Shown here piece by piece: positions 34,767 through 46,830 of a stretch of DNA of 64,000 nt (the first letter of the stretch is position 1; each line of letters opens with the position of its first letter). The notes under the pieces are model-generated. The model did no database searches. It saw only the letters and a program-made list of their open reading frames with translations, and was not told where the DNA came from. Source of the stretch: Telmatactis stephensoni (lineage: Eukaryota > Cnidaria > Anthozoa > Actiniaria > Isophelliidae); the NCBI GenBank assembly GCA_029948255.1, contig JALIZF010001016.1:62001-126000 (forward strand), in the 5' to 3' direction. Made by a program: the position numbers and the translations under genes.

Positions 34767-35491
34767 GATAACTTACTCTCTGCGTTCATTGACAACAGCA
34801 AGTCAGTTCTTGATCAAAATGCTAATTAAAGCAGTAAATTGTGGGGTACATTTTCACAAAAGTAGTGTTACCATGACAGTAAAAAAAACACCTTTGTAAG
34901 TTCGCAGTGAGAAGCTGCAGAGAGGCACTTTCAAGACCTAACCTTCGGAGTTCCAATTTTCGCAGAAGAATATCGAGGCTTCTAACATACGTTTCTTTTG
35001 ACAAAAAATACAACTTTTCGCGCAAAGTATTTTGTTGTGTTAATTGAAGTTTTTGTTCTATACGCTATGTTATGTTTTGTGCCTGAATCTTGTTTAAAAA
35101 ACAATTCTAAAATTAGTTTTAAACTCAATGGAATATTTTAAGACATGACAATGGAACATATGCACCTGCTTTAATTCGCAGGCAAGAAAAATAACGAAAC
35201 ATCTCAGTTAGATTTAAATAAATCCTTTGAAAATTTTCTCTGCTTAGGATGCCTTTGGTTGTCTTCACACTGTTTCATGGGCCATTCGATATCACGAATT
35301 CAATTCCACCCAAAACTTTTGAGGCTTTTTCGACCCGGTATACTCAGTTGACGAAAAACGACTGAAACAAAGTTTATCTTTCTCGAAATTGTTTTGTTTA
35401 TCAAATCATAATATATTTATTTCTAGATCAGCGATTCTTCAATACATGATCCAATATTGATCGAATCGGGTTTACGTTTTCATTACGAAGT

Positions 35492-35700
35492 CACCTCTGT
35501 GGTCCCGGGTTCGATTCCCGGACGGGGCCGCACAAGTGGCTTGAGTTGTTAGTTCGTTCTGCATGTCCCTAGTCTCCTACGCAGGCGTTTTTAGTACGTC
35601 TCGATCCAGTACTAAATTCTCCGGGTTCTTCGGTTTTCCTCCCTTTTCCGGGTCCTCCGGTTTTCCTCCCGAAAAATAAACAAAACAACAACAACAACAA
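35492..35700 (+). mobile_element. SINE, tRNA-derived, copy A (5' truncated)
   Basis: It shares TCACCTCTGTGGTCCCG(G/A)GTTCGATTCCCGGACGG and GTGGCTTG with the copy at 37,948, and ends with CTCCGGTTTTCCTCCC words and an A-rich CAA tail. The B box GGTTCGATTCC is intact and the A box is missing. An AGTCTCCTACGCAGGCG word resembling the TAGTCTCC MITE terminus sits inside it. Confidence 0.7.
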
Positions 35701-35946
35701 AAACCTAACTAGCTCGTGAGCTTAGGGTTGTATGTGTAGAATATTAGAATGTAGTGGTAGTGTGTGTGTGAGAGTACAGTGTGCCCTCAATTAGTGCACA
35801 AGCGCTAGAAGACATTGGACACTTAATATTACTTGACAAATCAAATATAGCTTAGTTTGTAAACCTCGTCATCTCAGAAAAGCCGATATTCCACGTCAGA
35901 ATCGAAGGTGCATCAATAAAACATTTATACAATCCAATCTCTACAA

Positions 35947-36007
35947 CCTCGTTCCCAGGCCCTTTCCTTCGCCCCATGCGAACTGGAAGGGAAAGGGCCT
36001 GGGAACA
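35947..36007. repeat. 60-bp hairpin (GTTCCCAGGCCCTTTCC palindrome)
   Basis: GTTCCCAGGCCCTTTCC and GGAAAGGGCCTGGGAAC form 17 perfect pairs around a short loop. Probably a minimal MITE. Confidence 0.75.
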
Positions 36008-36383
36008 TTTATATCTGTTTTAATGGTAACCTGATTTTCCATTTAATTGAATGTAATGTTAAACGATACAGTGGTATTAACTATGACAAAAAGGAGAAGC
36101 AGAGAAGTAAGAAGCTAACTTAACCTACTGAAATTCAATACAACTTAAGAAGTTTACTTTTGATGTTGCATTTAAACTTCTTCATGCTCATCATTTTCCA
36201 AATTCCAAATTAATGACCCTGTAAATCTGATACTAAATTTCCATATAATTTGTGCGTATTTTGGGCAAATGAAAGTGATCTCTAGTTGCTGACCTTGTAT
36301 TATATTTATGAATTTTATGTATTTTCTTCGTCTTCAGGTGTGATTTCTTGACGTCTATTTAGTTGGCTTTTTAATTAAACTTC

Positions 36384-36930
36384 ACTCCATATCCAGCCCT
36401 TGTGGCTTCTAATTCATCTCTGCATCCAGCACTTTTCGGAACCGGCAAATAAATCTGCAACAAGTACAATAATTTTCCGTGAGACGTATAGCGGCTATAA
36501 AAATGAAACACAACCGATAAATGGTTTACCTTGAATCGCTCCAATCAATAAGATTATAGCACTTCTCTGGCGTCTTTTCTTCTAAATATCGGTTGTTGCC
36601 GCATGCGATGCGATAAAGACTCTTTCAGCTCTTTGATGGGTAAGCCTCCCCACTTTGCTGAACGACCTCCTGAATAAACTTTATTAACCAGAAATTCAAC
36701 GATTCGGCATTCATGTTGTCAAGGCTTGTATCCACATCTTGGAAACTTTCAATGTTATTGAAACTGAAACTAGTTTCTTCTGAGACAGCTTTTTTATCAA
36801 CACGTTCTCTCTGCCAGTCGTAAAATAGTTTCACAGCCCGTTTTGTGGCGTATTTCGTGTTGGACGGAACACTGGCGTTCACACAAACGTTCTCATCCTC
36901 TGCAGATTTTGATTTTTTGAAACGACTCAT
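36384..36930 (-). pseudogene. Decayed QRICH1/ZMYM (DUF3504-like) gene fragment, Crypton-derived type
   Basis: The first exon (36930-36530, gene sense) begins MSRFKKSK and contains NTKYATKRAVKLFYDWQRER, ESLNFWLIKFIQEV and GEAYPSKS. An in-frame TGA (36,625-36,627) follows, after which the same frame continues KSLYRIACGNNRYLEEK. A GT donor at 36,529 and an AG acceptor at 36,455 join in phase to FRKVLDAEMN, then TAG and later TGA. These words match the N-terminal domain of the QRICH1/ZMYM/KIAA1958-like family, thought to descend from Crypton tyrosine recombinases. A small AAGAGCTGA duplication seems to have created the first stop. The rest of the gene is absent. Confidence 0.7.
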
Positions 36931-37257
36931 CTCTTCATGCAGAATGCAAGAATATATAAGAAGAATCTTTATGAACTCACTGATGCTATACTAAAGTTAC
37001 TAATCTTTAAATACCCTTGAGAATTCGTAAATTACGCGCTTGTATCTCATGAACTATTATTTGAGCAACAAAAGTAATGTACGTAAACAACTGTTTTACA
37101 ATCAGTGAAGTTAAAAACGTATTGTTGTAGTTAGCATAATTAAAGAATTTGCTGCTTCGTTTCTACAAATTTGGCGCTTAATTAAACTCTCTTCAACGGA
37201 GTTACAAAAGTTATCCTGCACTGAAATTTGATTATTAAAACGTTTGATAATTATAAG

Positions 37258-37339
37258 ACGTATAAAGAACTCGAGGGCGTGTTTTATCTGATCTTTATAT
37301 CCCAATAAAACACGCCCTCTCGTTCTTTATACATTACTT
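37258..37339. mobile_element. MITE, TATAAAGAACTCGAGGGCGTG family, copy A
   Basis: TATAAAGAACTCGAGGGCGTG TTTTA on the left mirrors TAAAACACGCCCTCTCGTTC TTTATA on the right. The same termini, with AAGTAAT added outside, form the copy at 54,130-54,242. Confidence 0.75.
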
Positions 37340-37561
37340 ATTCCTTCTAGCTTGTTCATAATCCATTATCGGGAAAACTAAAACTCGTTTAAATGTTAAT
37401 TAAGTTAGTTAAATATCTTAAATTAATTAAAAGGAATTGAAGCCTTGATTTTCCATATGAATATCGATAGTCATGGCAACTGACACTACCCTCAAAGGAA
37501 TCAAGAAGCCATTTATATACATATGCATACGTACACGTTGTACTTTTGAACTTGCTAAAGA

Positions 37562-37748
37562 AACGTCAAAAAACAGCATCAACAGAAACGAAGTTAATGG
37601 AGGTGAAATACAAGGAAAACAGCGAAATAGACACGAATTTAAGTGATAACCCGGATGATAGCCCCATCATGCGAAGAAAGGACAGTGCATCAATGATTCT
37701 AGATCAACATCCAAAATTTGGAGCCAAACAATTTTCCAATGCATGTAA
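37562..37748 (+). CDS. Possible orphan exon, product unknown
   Basis: An open stretch encodes EVKYKENSEIDTNLSDNPDD and SMILDQHPKFGAKQFSN, preceded by a possible acceptor (CTTGCTAAAG) and followed by a good donor (GCAT|GTAAGT). I recognise no family, and no partner exon was found. The only ATG codons are internal and in weak context. It may be a 5' exon of an unknown transcript or chance. Confidence 0.2.
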
Positions 37749-37947
37749 GTCTACTATTGAACACTTTGATATTGTGTAGCAGTTAAAATCACTTGGTAAT
37801 ACGTAATGGTTTTTGCCCTGCATGCGCAATCTTTGCCACTGCAAACTGAACTGAATTTCTTTTTCCCAGTGACTTCCTTGTCAATTGGATCACAGGTTTC
37901 TAGAACGCCCAATATACGAGCCAATTTACTGTCAATATGCAATGGAA

Positions 37948-38230
37948 GCAAGGGTGGCCGAGCGGTGAGAGCGCCGGTCTGTCACCTCTGTGGTCCCGAG
38001 TTCGATTCCCGGACGGAGCATCACATGTGGCTTGCATGAGTTTCTTGTTCGTTCTCTCCCTTGCTTCGAGGGTTTTTTTCTCCGGGTACTCCGGTTTTTC
38101 CTCCCTCATGTAAAAATGAACTGTGCGCCGACCATGGGTCGTATGGGTCGTATGGTGGCTGCTACGTGTGTGTACGTGTATGTAAATTTGTATGTAAATG
38201 TTAAATGTGCAACTGTCTCGTAATGAAAGC
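37948..38230 (+). mobile_element. SINE, tRNA-derived, copy B
   Basis: The head reads GGTGGCCGAGCGGTGAGAGC (A box) and GAGTTCGATTCCCGG (B box), resembling a Leu/Ser-type tRNA. The body carries GTGGCTTGCATGAGTTTCTTG and TCTCCGGGTACTCCGGTTTT. The cloverleaf does not close as a functional tRNA. It is the fuller of the two copies of this family seen here. Confidence 0.75.
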
Positions 38231-39216
38231 GCCCTTAATTGTATACGGCACCTTCGACTCGATCACGTTGAGCTGCGCCCTTCGTAATTCAGCACTTGAC
38301 TACCCCAAATTTGTAATTTAAATGAGTCTTTCTGGGGATTCCTCTGCAGCCCTCTCCGACATTTTCCTCCCTTGTCAGTTTTCATGTTAAAAGTTGAAAA
38401 ACGCGATCAAACTCCTCAACAAAGTGTAAATTAGTGTTAATGCAAAAAGTCTATTTTTAAGGATACTGTTTTTCCCCAAAAGACTCAACTGAAAAATCTC
38501 CTAAGACGTACTTTCAAAATATCTTCAGGATTTTATTTGGAAATAAGCCCTCTATCTAGAATTTGGGGTTACGGGTCCTAGTTGGTGGTCGTTAGGGTAT
38601 GTATACTGGGTGAAAATGGCATGGCGGCCTACTTTAGGGGAGGTGGTTTTCAAACTTGTATGAGTGAAGTGGTGTTCTATCAACATGTACTTTATAGAGA
38701 ACGGAGCTAAGTTGGAGTTTGGAGTCCACTCGTGGAAGAACTGCCTATCACGTGACCTAGTTTGCTCTCAATCTAGGCCTATAAACCTAATCTTATTAAC
38801 CTAATCTTAACCTAATCTTATTAAACCCTAAGCTGAAACTTAACTCTAAACCCAAAATATTTCTAACCCTAGAATCGTAGAGATAACTCTAGATTTGAGC
38901 TAACCCCAACCCCATCTCTCACCGGAGAAGGGTCAAGAGCCCTGTTCACGTGACCGCCATTTTTGTTGTTAAGCGACATAAAAAAAGAAATAATTTATCT
39001 TCTTGTTGCAACGTTTATAGCTATTAAGAAAACCTCTTAGCTAGCTCTCTCATACGGATAGTTTTATCATTCCGCTATCAACTAAAAACTACTTAACTTA
39101 CCTTGGTAAATATTTTATCAAACATTATCCCGCATCGGCCATTTGATTTCGCGCCCATAAAGCGCCCGCAATGCCAAAGCTCAGCTAACTTCCCCATTGC
39201 TAGTTTATGCACAAAG

Positions 39217-42200
39217 ATGGCGGAAGAAGTGCCGAATTTTGTGCGAGGTGAGGCATGCTTTTTTTGCTTTGATTTCTTTCAAACAGATTCCACGAATGAA
39301 TATTCCGTTCTTGGAAAGGATTTATTAGCAATTGGGAGAACTTTGTATTTATACCAGTCTGCATGAGAATGAAAACACTCTCACTGCTTGAATTGTTTTG
39401 CTGGTAAACCCCGGGTAAAACTCGCAGGTGTTCGCCCAGCTCGAGTTTGCTTCAGGCAGCTTATTTCTGTATTACTTTGTAAGAAATTATAATAACTATT
39501 TGTGAGCAAATCGCTTGATACTTTATAGCGCTCCTTGATGCAAACATGGCTGTTGAACCGTGACGAAATTACTTAACAATGACAACATTAACCCAATATT
39601 GATCTTATTTATGCGATAATTGAATCTCAATGAAGATATAAGTTTTAAAGTGAACAAAGAATGGCCGAGAAACATACTTTTTATCAGTCTTGGGTTTATA
39701 TTTGCACGGTATATAAAAACAACAAGACGCAAGCAGCAGGTCACGTCTTTCCAGTATTATTCTGAATGAAAATTATAAGTACAGTCGAACCTCGACTAAA
39801 AAGACTACCGGTCTACAACCACCACCTCTTCATATAATGACTGGTATTCCCTGTCATTGATCTGATCCATACATTTCTCTACAATATACAAAAAACCTAG
39901 CACCTTGATTTACTGAAAAGCCAATGAACTTAATTGTCTAGGATGTTTAGCTTTGCTAATCCAGGATTAACTAATCTTAGGTTGAAATTCCATCCCTGGA
40001 AGCATGATTAATCCCTAGATTAACTAAGTAAAAGTTAGAAAATGACTGCAATAATGAAATCAAATTTCTTAAAATGAAACCATCAATTATGGGGTCAATG
40101 CTCGAGCTGGTTTGAGTGTAATCCACCTTACTAGGTAAATTAACTTTAACACCTACTTTAATCCTAGTTTAGTGCTAAATTATCGTGCTTTCAGGAACAG
40201 AAACTAACATCAGTTTAAATTTAACCTTGGTTTAATCATGGATTAGTGCTTTTCAGCTTTTCAGATTGAACTGGGGCCTATACAACAGCCACAGTATTCA
40301 CATAATCAATAGACCATTTCACAGTTGTCGTGGCTCAACCTCAGCCTCGACACCGTGTAATATATTCTTTAGAATTTGACTACAGCCCGTGGAATTTTAA
40401 AGGGTTTCGATTGTTTGTTGATGTGTACATTCTTTACATTACCATGAGCTGCAGTCAATTTCTAAAGAATATATTACACACCGTCGAGGCTGAGGTTGAG
40501 CCACGACAACCGTGAAATGGTCTATTCCCAAGGTGGTTGTTAACATTGTGTTCTATTCACACCCTGATTGTCAAATTAGTATGACTTGATCAGTAGGACT
40601 TGATTAGTAGGACTTGATATCATTGTCTTTGTTATTCAGTTTCTTCATCTGTCCGTGTGCCTGTCAAGTATGTCTGTCTTAGTGTACTAGTTCTGCAAAC
40701 ATCTACACTTGTTTTAACCATGCGTTACTCAAGAATGGTTCATGAAGGCCCCATCTATGTGGCTTCTACAGCAGTTGTATTTGCTGAGGTGTTTAAGGTG
40801 TTGGCATGCCTTGTTATAACATTACATAATTCAAATTATCAATGGAAAGCATTTGCAACAGAAATAAAAACTGAGATATTCGATAAGCCTTTGGAAACAT
40901 TGAAACTGGCTGTGCCTTCTGGACTATATACAATACAAAATAATCTACTCTATGTGGCCTTGTCTAATCTGGATGCTGCTACTTATCAGGTAGGCTGATT
41001 TTTATCTCTTAGGGGTGGAGTAATAATAGTCTCCCTCGCAGCCGTGTTTAGCCTCGTCACACAACGCTCCCTTGAAACACGGCTTTGTTTTTCCGAGGGA
41101 GCGTTGCATGACGAGGCTAAACACGGCTGCAAGGGAGACTAGAGTAATAATGGCCAGGGGTGATTTTGAGTGTTACAAGGTGTCATTTATTGTTAATATT
41201 AAATAACTAAAAACTCTAATTTTTATCAATGTTTTTGTTTTAAAAAGGGGAGGACTAAATTGCCCTCCCTCTCTTAATTTCCCCCCTTTTCAAAGGGACT
41301 GAGGTGAATATACACATATAGGCAAGCTTTTTAGCCCTCTAGGGAGGAGAGGATGCCTCTTCCACCTCACTAATCCCCCCAGACGATGTAATGGTCAGGG
41401 CTTAAAGTTTTAAAGACTAAATAATTTATGAATGTTATCATTGATTATTTCACAGGTCACTTATCAACTTAAAATCTTAACCACAGCCCTGTTTTCTGTG
41501 GTAATGTTAGGACGTCAACTAAATAAACTTAAATGGTTTGCTTTAGTTCTTCTTATGGCTGGTGTTGCTCTTGTTGAGGTAAGTATATTGACTTAAAATG
41601 AAAGTTGGTTCAAGAAATCAAGAAATCATGCAGGACTTTGAAAAATTGTGTGGGTGGTGGTGGTGGTGGGGACTACAGTGAAACAAATCTGAAGGGGAAA
41701 AAAATGGATGGAGTTATTGGGAGGATTGAGAAACTGCAGGTGCAAGAAATTGGGATTCTACTGTAGCTGAAAACTTTGGTACCAATCAATTGCACACATT
41801 TCCTTTATGTATGTATGTATTTACCTGTTCTTTATATAGTTAAAGGTGAAGGCTCTGAACCTTCTAATGGATGGACAAGACTACTGTTTACACCCTTCCC
41901 TACATCAGAGTTCACATTATTTTTTACTTTGTTCAAATCAGTTATCAATTCATGTTACAATCAGGCAAATTTAATATCTTGAATCATATATGTACATTAT
42001 AACATTTCTTATATTTTTTTATTATTATTTTATGTAACAGCGCATAGAGCATTTATTTGGATATGTGCTTATATAAATATATTATATTATATATCATATT
42101 ATAAGACTCAACTTAGAAATGGCATAAGAACTGTTAGTAAGAGCAGATTTCGTATTCATGAGTGTAAAACAGACTGCACCATACCGTGACCATGTCAGTG

Positions 42201-44492
42201 CCATGATGCTCATAAAAACATTCGAAATTCCTGCCGTAACCATGCCATGACCGTGTGGTGCTGTTTTCACACTCATATGGCCGTGTGACTATAACATGAA
42301 TCAATAACCTTCAAACCTTAAGTGAGCCCCTGTGGTGGTAATGAGTAGAGAACCAAAACTGTTTTATTATTTTTCAGTGGCCAACAGATAAAACCAAGCA
42401 GCCCAGTACTACATCAAACAATTTTGTAGGTCTTATAGCAGTATTATCAGCCTGTTGTTCTAGTGGCTTTGCTGGTGTTTACTTTGAAAAAATATTAAAA
42501 GGGACAAGTGCAACAATATGGCTTAGAAATATTCAGTTAGGTATGAGTTTTTGTCAAAATGATAACTTTAGTTAATATCTAAGCAAGGTTGGTGACAGTG
42601 ACAGTCTATCATTTCTGTGGTCCTGTGCGCGTAAGGCTCTCAAACAATAGAATTTGATTTTTGACGTATGCGTGGAAGGGATTGTTTGCTTTCGGTTTTT
42701 GAATTCCATTGTTTAAGAGCCTTGCACGCGTGATGGTGAAGTTACTAAAAATAGCCTTTGCTGCCATGAACATCACACAGTCAGACATCAATACCGAGTT
42801 TTGCTTTCTTAGTGTTATGGTCTCTTGCCCAAACACGTTTCCAGCCTGTTCTGCATGTATCTAAGGCTTTTCAAGACATGGACACTTAGTCACTCTCAGG
42901 GGCAGATCCAGGGGGTGTCCATACATTGTAGGTGCACTGAACACTCCCCTAGTGCCATACGGGATGACGTCATCAGATTCCAATGTTAGGAGGCTGCCAT
43001 CTTGGATGTGATGTCATCTCTCCAGAGGCCTATTTTGGGACACCCCCTTTGCAAAATCCTGAATCCGCCCCTGACTCTAGTACTAAACTTTAAAGGAACA
43101 TTATTTGATTTGCAGAAATACACGTACTAGAATTGTAATAATGAATAATTATATGAATTTATTTCAGTTCTTTTTGACTTTTGCAGGATCTTTTGGTGTT
43201 GTATTTGGTCTAATAGCAGTGTTGGTTAATGATGTTGATGTTGTTAGTAAGAATGGGTTTTTACAGGGATACAATAAAATAACCTGGGTTGTCGTTTGTC
43301 TACAGGTACAAAATCATTGCAATGACATTTCCTGCCATAACTTGACATGTTCTTATCTCACCTAATGTTGCCATAACTGCTTCTTTAGTAACCAATGCAG
43401 CTCTACCAGTCCCATAATCTGACTCTATCCTTTAATAGGCATTTGGCTTTAATTAAAAGTTGTCATGGTTACCATGATCAATAGTTATGGATAACTAAAA
43501 TACAAACACTAATATTATTGTTGGGCAACACTAGTGTTTATATCAGAGGATAGAGACATGGCTCACACAAAAATGCTGAAAATATTGTATTAATTATAAG
43601 ACTAGGCTCAGGTTGTTGAATTGGTCAGACTAAATTGATTCCACAGGAATACCAATTTTTTTCAAATCTAGAGTCTCTTGACTTGCCCTGTTGAAGCTAT
43701 TAATAAAATCAATCAATCAATCCATCAATCAATCCATCAATCAAGATAAGAAATGCTGCTGGTGCTTGCTTGCCAAGACTTGCTTGCATGGCAGCACTGA
43801 TTGCTTATTGTTTCTGTACTGTGAGAGCACTCAACAAATCAAGAGAAACACTTGGCTACATCTTGTCTCCCATCATGTTTATATATTATTTTTCTTACAT
43901 CGATGCATGCTTGCTATTTTCTTATTTTTAACAGGCATTTGGAGGTCTTGTGGTTGCTGCTGTAGTCAAGTATGCTGATAATATTCTCAAGGGATTTGCA
44001 ACTTCTTTGTCAATCATCCTGTCATCATTGGTATCATATTATCTGTTAAAAGACTTTCACCCTTCAAGGTAAGATTTATATTCACTTTATGGTTGCAGAT
44101 CGAGCATGCACACTCCTTGCAGAATAGTAATGTGAGGTTCCAGAAAATCTTGACAATGTTGACATCAACAAAACTATTTACAATCGATCTACATAACTAC
44201 TGGTATTGTATGGAGAAAATGTACACAGGTAGCTAGAAGAACATGTACTATAATAGACCAACAGTAGAAATCTATGCACATGCTAAGATTCAAGTGCAAA
44301 CTTCAGTTAATCTCCAAATGCCAACAGCAATCTAAAACACAGTGTTTCCTTGAGCAAATTATTATGATTATGATAATTATGCTATAATGTGTAAGGGCTT
44401 AAATAACTGCTCTTGCTGACCCTATTTGCATTGGCTTGTGCCCACTTGTCATTAGGATATAAGGATTTATAAGCAAAAACGTAAAAAGAAAT

Positions 44493-44528
<36 letters not shown>

Positions 44529-44966
44529 TGTGTGTATGCGTCAGTGGATAGATTATTGGTTTGACCTTTGAAATGGATATTAGAGACATCTGATTCAGTA
44601 ATAATCTTTTTTACCTCGTGTGTCCATAACATTTTGACCATATGTGAAAAAATATAAAATGTTGGTACATACCACAGAAAGCCATTGTAAATTTGTTATT
44701 AAATTTCCATTGTTTTCTATTGTGTTGATTTAATTATTAAACTGTCTAGTAAGTGCTCTTCTAACAACTGAACAATTTAGCCACTGGAGTGAGTGATTGA
44801 GGGTATCAGGTAATGGTATCTTATAAGAATTTTTTTCTTTTTTTGCAGTACATTCTTTGCAGGAGCATTTAGTGTACTCTTAGCAACATATTTGTATGGA
44901 AGACCACAGCCCAAGCCTGCTAAACCATTAATACCTTTAAAAATGTCACCTTTAAGTACTGTATAA
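39217..44966 (+). CDS. SLC35A3: SLC35A3-like nucleotide-sugar (UDP-GlcNAc type) transporter
   Basis: Seven exons in phase give 345 aa: 39217-39247, 40640-40989, 41456-41578, 42378-42540, 43187-43305, 43935-44068 and 44849-44966. The 31-nt first exon ([10 protein letters not shown]) was chosen because ACAAAGATGG is a good start context and its phase fits the next acceptor. Diagnostic words include [69 protein letters not shown] and [20 protein letters not shown]. These are the ten-helix SLC35A family signatures, closest in recall to SLC35A3 (Golgi UDP-N-acetylglucosamine transporter); SLC35A2 is the main alternative. Such proteins exchange cytosolic UDP-sugar for luminal UMP. The C-terminal tail after YGRPQPKP is short. 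Confidence 0.93.
40310..40524. mobile_element. MITE with ~60-bp inverted repeats (TAGACCATTTCAC termini)
   Basis: TAGACCATTTCAC(A/C)GTTGTCGTGGCTCAACC...TATTCTTTAGAA is mirrored at the right end. The ~85-bp interior is unique. It lies in the first SLC35A3 intron. Confidence 0.8.
41027..41141. mobile_element. TAGTCTCC fold-back MITE, copy A, 9-bp target duplication
   Basis: The element reads TAGTCTCCCTCGCAGCCGTG...CACGGCTGCAAGGGAGACTA. GAGTAATAA is present immediately left (41,018-41,026) and right (41,142-41,150), a perfect 9-bp duplication. A second member is at 56,217-56,301. Nine-base duplications fit Mutator-like transposases; the assignment is tentative. Confidence 0.8.
42138..42281. mobile_element. 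AGAGCAGATTT MITE, copy B
   Basis: Starts AGAGCAGATTTCGTATTCAT and ends with the inverted TTTTCACACTCATATG. The interior has mirrored GGTCATG/CATGACC words and GAAATTCCTGCCG. SLC35A3 intron. Confidence 0.7.
42626..42827. mobile_element. Second copy of the CAAGAGACCATAA MITE, left end truncated
   Basis: Matches 661-942 from GGCTCT(C/T)AAACAATAGAAT through GTTACTAAAAATAGCCTT to the terminus TTATGGTCTCTTG. The outer left arm is missing. Confidence 0.75.
42897..43073. mobile_element. CAGGGGC...GCCCCTG MITE
   Basis: The left end CAGGGGCAGATCCAGGGGGTG mirrors the right end ATCCTGAATCCGCCCCTG. ACTCT occurs at both flanks. It resembles the widespread hAT-like non-autonomous elements with these ends and is related to the one at 4,143-4,225. 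Confidence 0.7.
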
Positions 44967-45135
44967 ATATAAAAGATGGCTTTTATAGATCGATATAGAA
45001 AATTTTGAATTCAAAGGTGAAAACTATTGGAAGTGGTGAACTTACAATCAATAGGTGGGTTTAGCACATGACATGGCTGTGCGAAAACAGGTCATTTTGT
45101 TCATTGCATAGTGACAGCACAACACCACATTCAGG

Positions 45136-45340
45136 ATGGTCGTGGCTAGATGGGATCCTCGCAAACAAGGTTTGGTTAGGTTTATAGGGCTGGTATTTGG
45201 GAAGACTTTGTAGAAATAAACACTCAAGTACCTTGGGGTTAGGTTTAGGGTTAGTATTAGGGAAGACTTTGTAAAAACAAAGCCCTAAACTAGCCCTAAA
45301 ACTAACCTTGTTTGCGAGGATCCCATCTAGCCATGACCAT
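45136..45340. mobile_element. MITE with ATGGTCGTGGCTAGATGGGA termini
   Basis: ATGGTCGTGGCTAGATGGGA TCCTCGCAAACAAGG at the left is mirrored at the right, ending CTAGCCATGACCAT. TCAGG flanks both ends. The interior is rich in TTAGGGTT-like words. Confidence 0.75.
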
Positions 45341-45869
45341 TCAGGATATCATTCACTTGTTTTCATGTCCTCTTTTTGATTTTGGTGATGCACGCTTCTA
45401 CCATCATTTTGAACCCAATTTTTCAGCATGAGCCCACGTGTCATGTTTGTTAAATCTGCCTATTATGGAGAACAGCTCCTTTTGTACAAAGGGTGGCTAG
45501 CACAACCCTTTAGATAGATCCTTATGTAGTGGAAAAAATGATCATGGTGATATCCAATACATTTATCCATGGGTAAGGATTTATCCTCAAGGATAAAACA
45601 ATACATTATATTTGTATTGTTGAGTACAGGGTTCTTGGTAAACAAAAAGCAATTATATTTATGACCTGAATCCTATATGTGGAACTCAGATGAAACACCC
45701 TCTAAAATAGACTCCCTCGAGACTAACTCCATCCTTTGGGACCCAGGTGCCATCGGTCCCCTAGGAAGGATCAACTTTCACTGTCCACCATAGACATGAG
45801 TCTGTCCTAGAGCGTGCTCAGAAGGATTGTTAATGTGTTTTCCTTATAGAGGTGTGTATCTTAAGAGGT

Positions 45870-46830
45870 GTCCACCTTGCAGGGTTGTCTACCTTACAGG
45901 GTTGTCTACCTTACAGGGTTGTCTACCTTACAGGGGTGTCTACCTTACAGGGTTGTCTACCTTACAGGGGTGTCTACCTTACAGGGGTGTCTGCCTTACA
46001 GGGGTGTCTACCTTACAGGGGTGTCTACCTTACAGGGGTGTCTACCTTACAGGGGTGTCTACCTTACAGGGTTGTCTACCTTACAGGGGTGTCTACCTTA
46101 AGGGGTGTCTATCTTACAAGGGTGTCTACCTTACAGGGGTGTCTACCTTACAGGGGTGTCTACCTTACAGGGGTGTCTACCTTACAGGGGTGTCTACCTT
46201 ACAGGGCTGTCTACCTTACAGGGGTGTCTACCTTACAGGGGTGTCTACCTTACAGGGGTGTCTACCTTACAGGGTTGTCTACCTTACAGGGTTGTCTACC
46301 TTAAGGGGTGTCTACCTTACAGGGGTGTCTACCTTACAGGGTTGTCTACCTTACAGGGTTGTCTACCTTACAGGGGTGTCTACCTTACAGGGGTGTCTAC
46401 CTTACAGGGGTGTCTACCTTACAGGGGTGTCTACCTTACAGGGATGTCTACCTTACAGGGGTGTCTACCTTACAGGGGTGTCTGCCTTACAGGGGTGTCT
46501 ACCTTACAGGGGTGTCTACCTTACAGGGGTGTCTACCTTACAGGGGTGTCTACCTTACAGGGTTGTCTACCTTACAGGGTTGTCTACCTTAAGGGGTGTC
46601 TACCTTACAGGGGTGTCTACCTTACAGGGGTGTCTACCTTACAGGGGTGTCTACCTTACAGGGGTGTCTACCTTACAGGGGTGTCTACCTTACAGGGGTG
46701 TCTACCGTACAGGGGTGTCTGCCTTACAGGGGTGTCTACCTTACAGGGGTGTCTACCTTACAGGGGTGTCTACCTTAAGGGGTGTCTATCTTACAAGGGT
46801 GTCTACCTTACAGAGGTGTCTACATTATGT
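45870..46830. repeat. 17-bp minisatellite, ~57 units (GGGGTGTCTACCTTACA)
   Basis: The unit GGGGTGTCTACCTTACA repeats for about 960 bp with few variants (GGTTGTC, GGATGTC, TCTGCC; AAGGGG length variants every few hundred bases). Because 17 is not a multiple of three and the unit lacks stops, long ORFs appear in all forward frames; these are artefacts. Confidence 0.97.

Noticed and set aside
38780..38920. Telomere-like AACCCTAA words
   Set aside because: The words are irregular and mixed with AACCTAATCTT; no run of a fixed telomeric unit is present.
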